The position numbers and the translations under genes were made by a program. From Ancylobacter polymorphus (GTDB taxonomy: Bacteria; Pseudomonadota; Alphaproteobacteria; Rhizobiales; Xanthobacteraceae), in assembly GCF_022836935.1 (NCBI RefSeq), contig NZ_CP083239.1, positions 4,044,001-4,108,000 on the forward strand: a stretch of 64,000 nucleotides of DNA, in the 5' to 3' direction. Position 1 is the first letter of the stretch. Each line of letters opens with the position of its first letter. The notes under the pieces were generated by a model. That model saw only the letters and a list, made by a program, of their open reading frames with translations. It did not search any database and was not told the DNA's origin. Positions 56,011-63,243 of this stretch are shown in pieces.

Positions 56011-56759
56011 TGGAAACGATCCTCGCCGCCCTCGCCGACGGCTTCCTGTGGCTGATGGGCCTGATCGGGCTCAACACCGACCTCATGGCCCGCTACGGCC
56101 TGCGCTTTCTCGACGGCGTGTGGGTGACGCTGCAGCTTGTCGGGCTGTCCGTCTTCCTCGGCGTGCTGCTCGCCGTGCCGCTGGCGCTGGCGCGGGTGGA
56201 AGGCGGCAAGGCGCTGTCCCGCGCCGCCTGGACCTATTCCTATTTCTTCCGCGGCACGCCGCTCTTGGCGCAGACCTTCCTCGTCTATTACGGCGCCGGC
56301 CAGTTCCGCGAACAGCTCACCGATATCGGCCTGTGGTGGTTCTTCCGCGACGCCTTCAACTGCGCGGTGTTCACCTTCACGCTCAACACCGCCGCCTATC
56401 AGTCGGAAATCCTGCGCGGCGGCATACAGAGCCTGCCGGCCGGGCAGATGGAGGCGGCGCAGGCGCTCGGCCTCTCCCGCGTGCTGGCCTATCGCAAGAT
56501 CATCCTGCCGCAGGCGCTCGCCATCGGCCTGCGCCCGCTCGGCAATGAGCTGGTGCTGATGATCAAGGCCAGCGCCATCGCCTCGGTCATCACCGTCTAT
56601 GATCTGATGGGCGTCACCCGCCTCGCCTTCTCCCGCTCCTACGACATGGAGGTCTATCTCTGGGCGGCGGTGCTGTATCTGCTGATGGTGGAGATCATCC
56701 GCCGGGTTTGGAACGTGCTGGAGCGTCGGCTGAACCGGCATCTCGCAGTGTCGCGCTGA
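56010..56759 (+). CDS. Amino-acid ABC transporter permease (HisM-like)
   Basis: A 249-residue permease with the EAA loop EAAQALGLSRVLAYRKIILPQAL and a conserved RGTPLLAQTFLVYYG stretch. The ATG overlaps the hisQ-like stop by one base (TGATG), with GGAGGT upstream, so the two are coupled. The ATPase gene does not follow; palindromic repeats and a uracil-DNA glycosylase gene come next. Confidence 0.92.
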   Translation: METILAALADGFLWLMGLIGLNTDLMARYGLRFLDGVWVTLQLVGLSVFLGVLLAVPLALARVEGGKALSRAAWTYSYFFRGTPLLAQTFLVYYGAGQFREQLTDIGLWWFFRDAFNCAVFTFTLNTAAYQSEILRGGIQSLPAGQMEAAQALGLSRVLAYRKIILPQALAIGLRPLGNELVLMIKASAIASVITVYDLMGVTRLAFSRSYDMEVYLWAAVLYLLMVEIIRRVWNVLERRLNRHLAVSR

Positions 56760-56763
56760 ACAG

Positions 56764-56800
56764 GGCGTCAGCCCGGACGCCGCAGGCGATCCGGGATCGC
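56764..56800. repeat. GTCA-type palindromic repeat, degenerate
   Basis: The element begins GCGTCAGCCCGGACGC and ends GATCCGGGATCGC. It resembles the GTCATCCCGG...CCGGGATCG element at 58224 and probably is a diverged member of the same repeat type. Confidence 0.5.
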
Positions 56801-56819
56801 ACCTCCTTCCTCACCACCC

Positions 56820-56902
56820 CTCATCCGCGGGCTTGACCCGCGGACCCAGGCCACGCCGGCCCGCCCGGTCGCTGGGTGCCCGGGTCAAGCCCGGGCATGA
56901 GG
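56820..56902. repeat. Palindromic intergenic repeat, type A copy 2
   Basis: The same architecture as at 31111: the left arm CTCATCCGCGGGCTTGACC and the right arm CGGGTCAAGCCCGGGCATG enclose about 25 bp. The hairpin cores are conserved while flanking stem bases vary in a compensated way (CCGCGGG...CCCGCGG). It lies between the permease and glycosylase genes. Confidence 0.8.
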
Positions 56903-56922
56903 ATGCCCCCAATGAGGGTGGC

Positions 56923-57558
56923 TCACCCCACCAGCCGCGCCACCTCGTCCCGCAGCACCGGCACCAGCTCGGCCTCGAACCAGGGGTGGCGCTTCAGCCA
57001 GCCGGTATTGCGCCAGGAAGGGTGCGGCAGCGGCAGCAGGCGCGGCGCCTGCCGCGCGTCCCAGATCTCCCGCCAGCGTTCCACCCGTTCGCTCAGCCCG
57101 CCGCCGGCGAAGCGCACCAGCCCGAGCCGCTTGAGGTGATAGTCCTGCGCCGCCGCCCCCACCGCGACGACGAGATCGAACGGCGCCCGCGCCGCGAACA
57201 GCCGGTCGTGCCAGAGGCTGGCGCATTCCCGGCGCGGCGGCAGGTCGCCGCCCTTGGCGTCCTGCCCGGGAAAGCAGAAGCCCATCGCCGCCACCGCGAT
57301 GCGGTCGGGGTCGTAAAACGTCTCCGGCGTCACCCCGAGCCAGTCGCGCAGCCGGTCGCCGGAGGCATCGGTGAAGGAGCGGCCGGAGGCGTGGACCTTG
57401 GTGCCCGGCGCCTGCCCGGCGATGAGGATGCGCGCGCGGGCCCCGACATGCAGCACCGGCCGCGGCGCATGCGGCAGCGGCTTTCCGCGCGGGCTCTCCA
57501 CGCAGAAGCGGCAGGCATGGATGGCGGCGAGAAGGGTGTCGAGGTCGTCGGCGGGCAT
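56923..57558 (-). CDS. Uracil-DNA glycosylase family protein with Fe-S cysteines
   Basis: A 211-residue member of the uracil-DNA glycosylase superfamily that would remove uracil from DNA. Four cysteines fit a 4Fe-4S cluster: C16-x2-C19 and C95-x16-C112. Motif 1 is AGQAPG (47-52), with Gln where family 4 enzymes usually have Glu, and motif 2 is HPSWRN (179-184). It is close to family 4 but the motif differs, so the exact substrate range is unclear. It stands alone between repeats. Confidence 0.88.
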   Translation of the reverse strand: MPADDLDTLLAAIHACRFCVESPRGKPLPHAPRPVLHVGARARILIAGQAPGTKVHASGRSFTDASGDRLRDWLGVTPETFYDPDRIAVAAMGFCFPGQDAKGGDLPPRRECASLWHDRLFAARAPFDLVVAVGAAAQDYHLKRLGLVRFAGGGLSERVERWREIWDARQAPRLLPLPHPSWRNTGWLKRHPWFEAELVPVLRDEVARLVG

Positions 57559-57610
57559 GGCGGTTAGATAGGCGCGGCAGGACCATCCGTCATCCCGCCC
57601 AGATCACCGT

Positions 57611-57649
57611 CATCCTGAGGTGCTGGCCACAGGCCAGCCTCGAAGGATG
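57611..57649. repeat. CATCCTGAGG-type palindromic repeat
   Basis: An extended stem: CATCCTGAGG outer arm, GCTGGCC-ACA-GGCCAGC inner hairpin and CCTCGAAGGATG closing arm. This element is common in alphaproteobacterial intergenic regions. It lies between the glycosylase and nuclease genes. Confidence 0.75.
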
Positions 57650-57662
57650 TCGTGCAGGGGCC

Positions 57663-58220
57663 TCACTCCGCCGGCCGTGGGTGCCGCGCCCGCCAGTCGG
57701 CGGGCATCTCGAACGGGCCGGCCCAGATGCCGGCACCGGCCGCCCGGGCCGATCGCTCCTCGCCGCGATAGGCGAGGCTCGTTGCCACCGCCCAACCCGT
57801 GCGCACCAGCGCGGCGCCGATATCGGCACCGTTCACCGCGCAGCGGGCGACGGCGCGGCCATAGCGGTCCTCGTCCACCGGGCGGCAGGTCACCTCGCCC
57901 TGCGCCACCAGCGCTTCCAGCGCCGCCCGCGCCTTCATCCCGCAGGGCCAGCTTTGCGCGCCCTCCCCGCAGCTCTGGTGCAGTTCCGGCGCGTCGAGCC
58001 CGTCAAGCCGCACCCGCTCGCCCGCCACTTCCAGGCTGTCGCCATCCGCCACCCGCACCTGCCCGGTGAGCGGGGGAATGAGGCGCTCCACCACCAGCGC
58101 CAGCACGACAAGGGCGGCCGCGAGGAGGATTCCGCGCCAGGTCTGCGGCCGCCAGCCGCGTGGTCGCCCGCTGCGCGGGGGGCGATGTCGTCGTCGATAG
58201 GTCAGCTTGTCGAACCGCAT
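57663..58220 (-). CDS. Thermonuclease family protein (SNase domain)
   Basis: A 185-residue protein with a basic N-terminus, one membrane helix (about 30-47, probably an uncleaved anchor) and a staphylococcal-nuclease-like domain. Catalytic features are RVADGDSLE, RLDGLDAPE and DRYGRAVARC. Two cysteine pairs may stabilise it in the periplasm. It likely degrades nucleic acids or acts as a periplasmic nuclease. The ATG at 58220 is followed by basic residues; the frame is open further upstream through repeats. Confidence 0.85.
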   Translation of the reverse strand: MRFDKLTYRRRHRPPRSGRPRGWRPQTWRGILLAAALVVLALVVERLIPPLTGQVRVADGDSLEVAGERVRLDGLDAPELHQSCGEGAQSWPCGMKARAALEALVAQGEVTCRPVDEDRYGRAVARCAVNGADIGAALVRTGWAVATSLAYRGEERSARAAGAGIWAGPFEMPADWRARHPRPAE

Positions 58221-58223
58221 GGC

Positions 58224-58260
58224 GTCATCCCGGCCGAAGCGAAGCGCAGAGCCGGGATCG
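58224..58260. repeat. GTCATCCCGG palindromic repeat
   Basis: GTCATCCCGGCC and GCCGGGATCG arms flank GAAGCGAAGCGCA. It lies immediately upstream of the nuclease gene start, so it is in its leader or promoter region. Confidence 0.7.
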
Positions 58261-58286
58261 CTCGCCGGCTCCATCCCTTTTCCCCC

Positions 58287-58373
58287 CATGGCCGGGCTTG
58301 ACCCGGCCACCCAGGCTTCTCCCGCGCACCCGCTGTCAAGTTCTGGATCCCCGGGTCAAGCCCGGGGATGAGG
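58287..58373. repeat. Palindromic intergenic repeat, type A copy 3
   Basis: Left arm CATGGCCGGGCTTGACC, right arm CCGGGTCAAGCCCGGGGATG, with a 30-bp spacer. It is nearly the same as the copy at 31111 and lies between cobT and the nuclease gene, 1.4 kb from copy 2. Confidence 0.8.
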
Positions 58374-58415
58374 GACGGTGGATCACCCGCCCCGCCTCGC
58401 CGCACGCCCGTCCCC

Positions 58416-59438
58416 TCACGCCCCCGCCACGCCGGCTTCAGCGAAGGTCGCCATTCCGCCATGGCAGGCCAGCGCGGATTTGATGACGCCGATGGACAGC
58501 GCCGCGCCGGAGCCTTCCCCCAGCCGCATATCGAGATCGAGCAGCGGGCGCAGGCCGAGCCGCTCCAGCACCCGCCGATGCGCCGGCTCGGCCGAGACAT
58601 GGCCGGCGAGGCAATGGTCGAGCGCGCGCGGGTCCAGCGCCTTCAGCACGGCGGCGGCCGCGGTGACGACATAGCCGTCGAGCACCACGGGCACGCGCTG
58701 CAGCCGCGCGGCGAGAATGGCGCCGGCCATCGCCGCCACTTCCCGCCCGCCGAGCTTGCGCAGCACTTCCAGCGGGTCGTCGAGATGGCCACGCGCGCGC
58801 ACCACCGCCGCCCGCACCGCCGCAATCTTGCGCTCCAGCACCTCGCCCGTCGCGCCCGTGCCGGGGCCGACCCAATCGGCGGCATCCCCGCCATAAAGCC
58901 CGTGGAAGATGGCGGCGGCCACGGTGGTGTTGCCGATGCCCATTTCGCCGAGGCACAGCAGGTCCGGTTCGCCCGCCAGCGCCTCCATGCCGAAGGCCAT
59001 GGTGCCGGCGCATTCGGCTTCCGTGAGCGCGTCCTCATCGACGATATCCGGCGTCGGCAAATCGAGCGCGAGGTCGAATACCCTGAGCCCGGCGCCGAAC
59101 ACGCCGCAAATCTGGTTCACCGCCGCCTTCCCCGCCGCGAAGGTGGCGACCATCTGCTTGGTCACCTCCGAGGGGTAAGGCGAGACGCCGCGCCCCGCCA
59201 CGCCATGGGTGGCGGCGAACACGGCGACGGTCGGCCGGTTCACCTGCGGAATCTCCCGCCCCTGCCAGCCGGCGATGAAGACCGCGATCTCCTCCAGCCG
59301 CCCCAGCGCGCCGGGCGGTTTGACCAATTGCCCCTGCCGGGCGCTCGCCGCAGTGCGGGCGGCCGCGTCCGGGCCCGGCATCTGGGCCACGAGATTGCGG
59401 ATGTCGTCGAAGGGCAGGCCGGTGGCGGAGCGCAGCAT
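58416..59438 (-). CDS. cobT: Nicotinate-nucleotide-dimethylbenzimidazole phosphoribosyltransferase
   Basis: Transfers phosphoribose from nicotinate mononucleotide to 5,6-dimethylbenzimidazole, giving alpha-ribazole phosphate for the lower loop of cobalamin. The 340-residue protein has the VFAATHGVAGRGVSPYP region, the GEMGIGNTT motif and the catalytic Glu in RLGEGSGAAL (about residue 308). The start at 59438 (MLRSATGLPF) is chosen by family length. It is divergent from bluB-cobS. No cobalamin riboswitch was seen in the shared upstream region. Confidence 0.95.
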   Translation of the reverse strand: MLRSATGLPFDDIRNLVAQMPGPDAAARTAASARQGQLVKPPGALGRLEEIAVFIAGWQGREIPQVNRPTVAVFAATHGVAGRGVSPYPSEVTKQMVATFAAGKAAVNQICGVFGAGLRVFDLALDLPTPDIVDEDALTEAECAGTMAFGMEALAGEPDLLCLGEMGIGNTTVAAAIFHGLYGGDAADWVGPGTGATGEVLERKIAAVRAAVVRARGHLDDPLEVLRKLGGREVAAMAGAILAARLQRVPVVLDGYVVTAAAAVLKALDPRALDHCLAGHVSAEPAHRRVLERLGLRPLLDLDMRLGEGSGAALSIGVIKSALACHGGMATFAEAGVAGA

Positions 59439-59645
59439 GGGAAGCCTCAGCAGCAGGACGGGCGGCGGCGGGACGGAACACGCCAAACCGGACGAAGAAG
59501 TGTCGCCTCGGGCGCCAAGGCGGGGTAGACCCTCGCCGAGGGACGCGCAACCCTCAGCATCGCAGCCGCCTCCTCGGAAAGGCGCATGGCAGCGCGCGGA
59601 CGAGCAAGAAGGGGATCACGGATGGAAGCCCGTAAGGAGGCCCCC

Positions 59646-60311
59646 TTGGCCACGCCTCTCAACGCCTCTGCCGCCACGCCGCCGGACTTCGATGCCGCCT
59701 TTCGCGACCTTCTCGACACGCTGTTCGCCTGGCGGCGCGACGTGCGCTGCTTCCGCACCGACCCGCTGGACGAGGAAACGGTGCGCGCCCTGCTCGCCAC
59801 CGCCTGCCGCGCGCCGAGCGTCGGCTACAGCCAGCCCTGGCGGCTGGTGCGGGTGCGCGATTGCGGGCGCCGCGCCGCCATCCGCGCCCTGTTCGAGACC
59901 GCCAATGCGCAGGCGCTGGCGCAGCAACCGGAGGAGCGCGCAAGCCTCTATGCACGGCTGAAGCTCGCCGGGCTGGACGATGCGCCCGAACATCTCGCCG
60001 TCTTCGTCGAGCCTGATCCCGCCACCGGCCATGGCCTCGGCCGCGCCACCATGCCGGAAACCGTCGCCTATTCCGCCGTGCTCGCCATCCATACGCTGTG
60101 GCTGGCGGCAGCGGCGCGCGGCATCGGCGTCGGCTGGGTGTCGATCCTCGACCCGCAGGCGGTGGGCGCGGCGCTGGACGTGCCGGCGCACTGGCAATTG
60201 GTCGGCTATCTCTGCCTCGGCTACGCCGCCGAAGCCTCCCCCGTGCCGGAGCTGGAGCGCGCGGGGTGGGAGCGCCGCCAGCCGCTGGCCGCGCTTCTGG
60301 TCGAGCGCTGA
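59646..60311 (+). CDS. bluB: 5,6-dimethylbenzimidazole synthase
   Basis: Flavin-destroying enzyme that turns FMNH2 into 5,6-dimethylbenzimidazole with O2. The 221-residue nitroreductase-like protein has FAWRRDVRCFRTDPLD at the N-terminus, the APSVGYSQPWRLVRV motif and GVGWVSILDP. The TTG at 59646 is preferred because a perfect AAGGAGG lies 5 nt upstream; ATGs at 59622 and 59586 are also in frame. It is followed 13 bp later by cobS and is divergent from cobT, forming a lower-loop module. Confidence 0.93.
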   Translation: MATPLNASAATPPDFDAAFRDLLDTLFAWRRDVRCFRTDPLDEETVRALLATACRAPSVGYSQPWRLVRVRDCGRRAAIRALFETANAQALAQQPEERASLYARLKLAGLDDAPEHLAVFVEPDPATGHGLGRATMPETVAYSAVLAIHTLWLAAAARGIGVGWVSILDPQAVGAALDVPAHWQLVGYLCLGYAAEASPVPELERAGWERRQPLAALLVER

Positions 60312-60324
60312 GGGACGAACGCGC

Positions 60325-61107
60325 ATGCCCGTGCCCCTGCTCTCCGATGTGCCCGCCGCGCTGCGCTTTCTCTCGCGCCTGCCGGTGCGGCTCCCCTCCG
60401 AACCCCGTGAGGACGGCCCGCCGGACCTCGACCGGCTCGGCCCCGCTCTTCCGCTGGCCGGCGCGGTGCTGGGGCTGATCGCCGCCGCGGTGCTGCTGCT
60501 CGCCCATGCGGTGGGACTGGGGGATTTTCTTGCCGCGACACTGGCGGTCACCGTGCTGGTGGCGATCACGGGCGCGCTGCATGAGGACGGGCTGTCGGAT
60601 GTCGCCGACGCGCTCGGCGGCTGGACCGTGGAGCGGCGGCTGGCGATCATGAAGGACAGCCGCGTCGGCGCCTTCGGGGTCTGCGCGCTCATCCTCGCCT
60701 TCGCGCTGCGGATCGGCGTGCTGGCGGGCCTGCTCGCCGTCGGCCCGGCGGTGGCGGCGGCGGGGCTCGTCGCGGCGGTCAGCGTCTCCCGCCTCGCCGG
60801 ATTGTGGATGCTGGCCGCCCTCCCCTTCGCCCGGACGGACGGTCTCGCCCGCAGCGCCGGGGTGCCAAGCGCGACGAGCCGGTGGCGGGCGCTCGGGGTC
60901 GGCCTCCTCGTCGCCTTCGGTCTCATCGTCCACCCCATCGGCCTCATCGGTCTTCTGGTCGCCAGCGCTTTCGCGGTCGTGATCTTCCTTGGCGTGGTGC
61001 GCCTTGCGCGCGCCCAATTCGGCGGACAGACCGGCGATGTCGCGGGCGCCGCGACGCTTCTCGTCGAAATCGCCTTCCTCCTCGGCCTGCTTATCGTCGC
61101 GCATTGA
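60325..61107 (+). CDS. cobS: Adenosylcobinamide-GDP ribazoletransferase
   Basis: Joins adenosylcobinamide-GDP and alpha-ribazole to finish cobalamin, in the inner membrane. The 260-residue protein has about seven helices, the conserved GALHEDGLSDVADALGG (metal-binding acidic region) and RLAIMKDSRVGAFG. It follows bluB by 13 bp in the same operon. Length is normal. The neighbouring upstream cobT makes its substrate, so the three genes form a coherent late-cobalamin locus. Confidence 0.95.
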   Translation: MPVPLLSDVPAALRFLSRLPVRLPSEPREDGPPDLDRLGPALPLAGAVLGLIAAAVLLLAHAVGLGDFLAATLAVTVLVAITGALHEDGLSDVADALGGWTVERRLAIMKDSRVGAFGVCALILAFALRIGVLAGLLAVGPAVAAAGLVAAVSVSRLAGLWMLAALPFARTDGLARSAGVPSATSRWRALGVGLLVAFGLIVHPIGLIGLLVASAFAVVIFLGVVRLARAQFGGQTGDVAGAATLLVEIAFLLGLLIVAH

Positions 61108-61184
61108 CCCTTTCCGCCCGCCGGGGCTTAACCGGATGGACAGGAAAATGCGTCAGGATGAGCCGTCCCTTAGCGTACCGAATC

Positions 61185-61364
61185 ATGCCGCAAACCCTTT
61201 CCACACCTTGCGTTTCCGTCTGCACGCTGGATGCCGCCGGGCGGACCTGCCTCGGCTGCGGCCGCACTCTGGAGGAGATCGGCGCGTGGCCAGCGCTCAG
61301 CGAAACCGAGCGGCGCGCCATCATGGCCCGCCTGTCCGCCCGGCCGGCAGGAGCCTCGCAATGA
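61185..61364 (+). CDS. DUF1289 small cysteine protein
   Basis: A 59-residue DUF1289 protein with the cysteine pattern TPCVSVCTLD...CLGCGRTLEEI, likely a small zinc or Fe-S binding protein of unknown role. An ATG at 61158 would add nine residues. The stop overlaps the start of the aspartic protease gene (ATGA), so they are translationally coupled. This pairing recurs in related genomes. Confidence 0.85.
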   Translation: MPQTLSTPCVSVCTLDAAGRTCLGCGRTLEEIGAWPALSETERRAIMARLSARPAGASQ

Positions 61365-62083
61365 ACGCCGATCGCCTGATGTGGATCGTCGTCATCGGCC
61401 TCGCCGCCGGCATCGGCCTGGTGTTTTTCGCGTCACGCTATGGCGATGTCGCGGGCCTCGGCGCTAACGACTTGGCGCAGCTTGTGTTTTACGGCTCGCT
61501 TCTGCTCGTCGTCGGCGCCAGCGTGTTCGCCACCTTCACCGGCAGGCTGGGCGAAGCGCTGCGCGCGGCCGGGCTGTGGCTGGCGATTTTCGCTGTTCTG
61601 GCCGTGGGTTACACCTATCGCATCGAACTGCACGCCGTCGCCTACCGTGTGCTGGCCGAACTCGCCCCGGGCTACGCGGTCCCACTGGCCAGCGACGGCC
61701 CCGCCGTCGAAGTCGCCCGCGCCCGCGACGGCGATTTCAACGTGCGCGTCGAGATCAACGGCACGCGGATCCCCATGCTGGTGGACACCGGCGCGTCCAG
61801 TGTGGTGCTGACGCCGGAGGATGCGGTGGCGGTGGGCCTGCCGCTGGAATTCCTCAGCTATGACATACCCATAGATACCGCCAACGGCCGTGGCCGCGCG
61901 GCGGCGGTGGTGCTTCAGCGCATCGGCATCGCCGGCTCGATCGACGAGCGCGACGTGCCCGCCCTCGTCGCCAGCCCCGGCACCCTCAAGCACAGCCTGC
62001 TCGGCATGACCTTCCTCTCCCGCCTCGGCAGTTTCGAAATCCGCGGGGAAAAGCTGGTAATGCGGGCGAAGGTGGTGGACTAG
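61361..62083 (+). CDS. TIGR02281 clan AA aspartic protease
   Basis: A 240-residue protein with three N-terminal transmembrane helices (about 6-24, 40-58, 71-85) and a periplasmic retropepsin-like domain. The active site is VDTGASS with Asp142; one catalytic Asp per subunit implies a dimer. The C-terminal LLGMTFLSRLGSFEIRGEKLVM is the family signature. CAGGAG lies upstream, and the ATG overlaps the DUF1289 stop. Biological substrates are unknown. Confidence 0.92.
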   Translation: MNADRLMWIVVIGLAAGIGLVFFASRYGDVAGLGANDLAQLVFYGSLLLVVGASVFATFTGRLGEALRAAGLWLAIFAVLAVGYTYRIELHAVAYRVLAELAPGYAVPLASDGPAVEVARARDGDFNVRVEINGTRIPMLVDTGASSVVLTPEDAVAVGLPLEFLSYDIPIDTANGRGRAAAVVLQRIGIAGSIDERDVPALVASPGTLKHSLLGMTFLSRLGSFEIRGEKLVMRAKVVD

Positions 62084-62192
62084 GTTCAGGCGATCCGTCG
62101 GCGCGCCGGCGTCGAAAAACCGCCGCCAGTGACGTAAGATGGTCCGAATACCCCCGCCTCAGGGCCGGCGAAACCGCTTGAAACAACGATTT

Positions 62193-63194
62193 ATGTCGAA
62201 AAATCCGCCGCTTACCTTCTCCGTGGCCCCTATGATGGACTGGACCGACCGGCACTGCCGGGCGTTCCACCGGGTGCTTTCGGCGCGCGCGCTGCTGTAC
62301 ACGGAGATGGTGACGGCGAATGCGGTGATCTTCGGCGATCGCGACCGGCTGCTCGGCTATTCCCCGCAGGAGCACCCCATCGCCGTGCAACTCGGCGGAT
62401 CGGACCCGGAAGCGCTGGCCAAGGCGGCGGCGATCTGCGCCGATTGGGGCTATGACGAGATCAACCTCAATGTCGGCTGCCCCTCGGACCGCGTGCAGGG
62501 CGGCAATTTCGGCGCCTGCCTGATGCGCGATCCCGCGCTGGTGGCCGCCTGCGTCGCGGCGATGAAGGCGGAGGTGGCGATCCCGGTCACGGTGAAATGC
62601 CGCTTGGGCGTCGACGAGCAAGACCCGGAAGAGGCGCTCGACGCCCTCGCCGACGCCGTGCTCGCGGCCGGCGCGGACGGGCTCATCGTCCATGCCCGCA
62701 AGGCCTGGCTGCAAGGGCTCTCCCCGAAGGAGAACCGCGACATTCCCCCGCTCGACTACGACCGGGTGTATCGCCTCAAGGCCCGCCTGCCCGGCGTGCC
62801 CATCAGCCTGAATGGCGGGCTCACCACGCTCGAGACGGCGCAGGCGCAGCTTGCTCATGTCCATGGCGTGATGCTGGGCCGCGCCGCCTATCAGCAGCCG
62901 GAACTGCTGCTGCGGGTCGACAGCCTGTTCTTCGGCGAGGCGGACGGGCACGCCGACGCCTTCGCGGCGGTGGAAGCGTTCGAACCCTACATCGCCGCCC
63001 ATCTCGCCACGGGCGGGCGGTTGCACGACATCACCCGCCACATGCTCGGCCTGTTTCCCGGCCGTCCCGGCGCGCGCGCCTTCCGCCGCCACCTCGCCAT
63101 TGAGGGTGTCAAGCCGGAAGCGGGGCTCGATGTGCTGCGAAATGCCGTCAATGAGGTCCGCCGGGCCGAAGAACGCCGGTCGCTTGTGGCGTGA
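62193..63194 (+). CDS. dusA: tRNA-dihydrouridine synthase A
   Basis: Reduces uridine 20/20a in the D-loop of tRNAs with FMN and NADPH. The 333-residue protein has VAPMMDWTDRHCR near the N-terminus, the catalytic Cys96 in NVGCPSDRVQ and HARKAWLQGLSPKENR. The last is the DusA-specific signature. The ATG at 62193 gives the normal start; an in-frame ATG at 62139 is less likely. It is followed by the TauE-type exporter. Confidence 0.95.
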   Translation: MSKNPPLTFSVAPMMDWTDRHCRAFHRVLSARALLYTEMVTANAVIFGDRDRLLGYSPQEHPIAVQLGGSDPEALAKAAAICADWGYDEINLNVGCPSDRVQGGNFGACLMRDPALVAACVAAMKAEVAIPVTVKCRLGVDEQDPEEALDALADAVLAAGADGLIVHARKAWLQGLSPKENRDIPPLDYDRVYRLKARLPGVPISLNGGLTTLETAQAQLAHVHGVMLGRAAYQQPELLLRVDSLFFGEADGHADAFAAVEAFEPYIAAHLATGGRLHDITRHMLGLFPGRPGARAFRRHLAIEGVKPEAGLDVLRNAVNEVRRAEERRSLVA

Positions 63195-63243
63195 ATCCGT
63201 GCCATCACGGCAGGCCGATGGAACGGCGTGACGTGGTGGCGTG

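Noticed and set aside
59439..59645. Cobalamin riboswitch between cobT and bluB
   Set aside because: I looked for the B12-box and the long structured leader on both strands and found neither.
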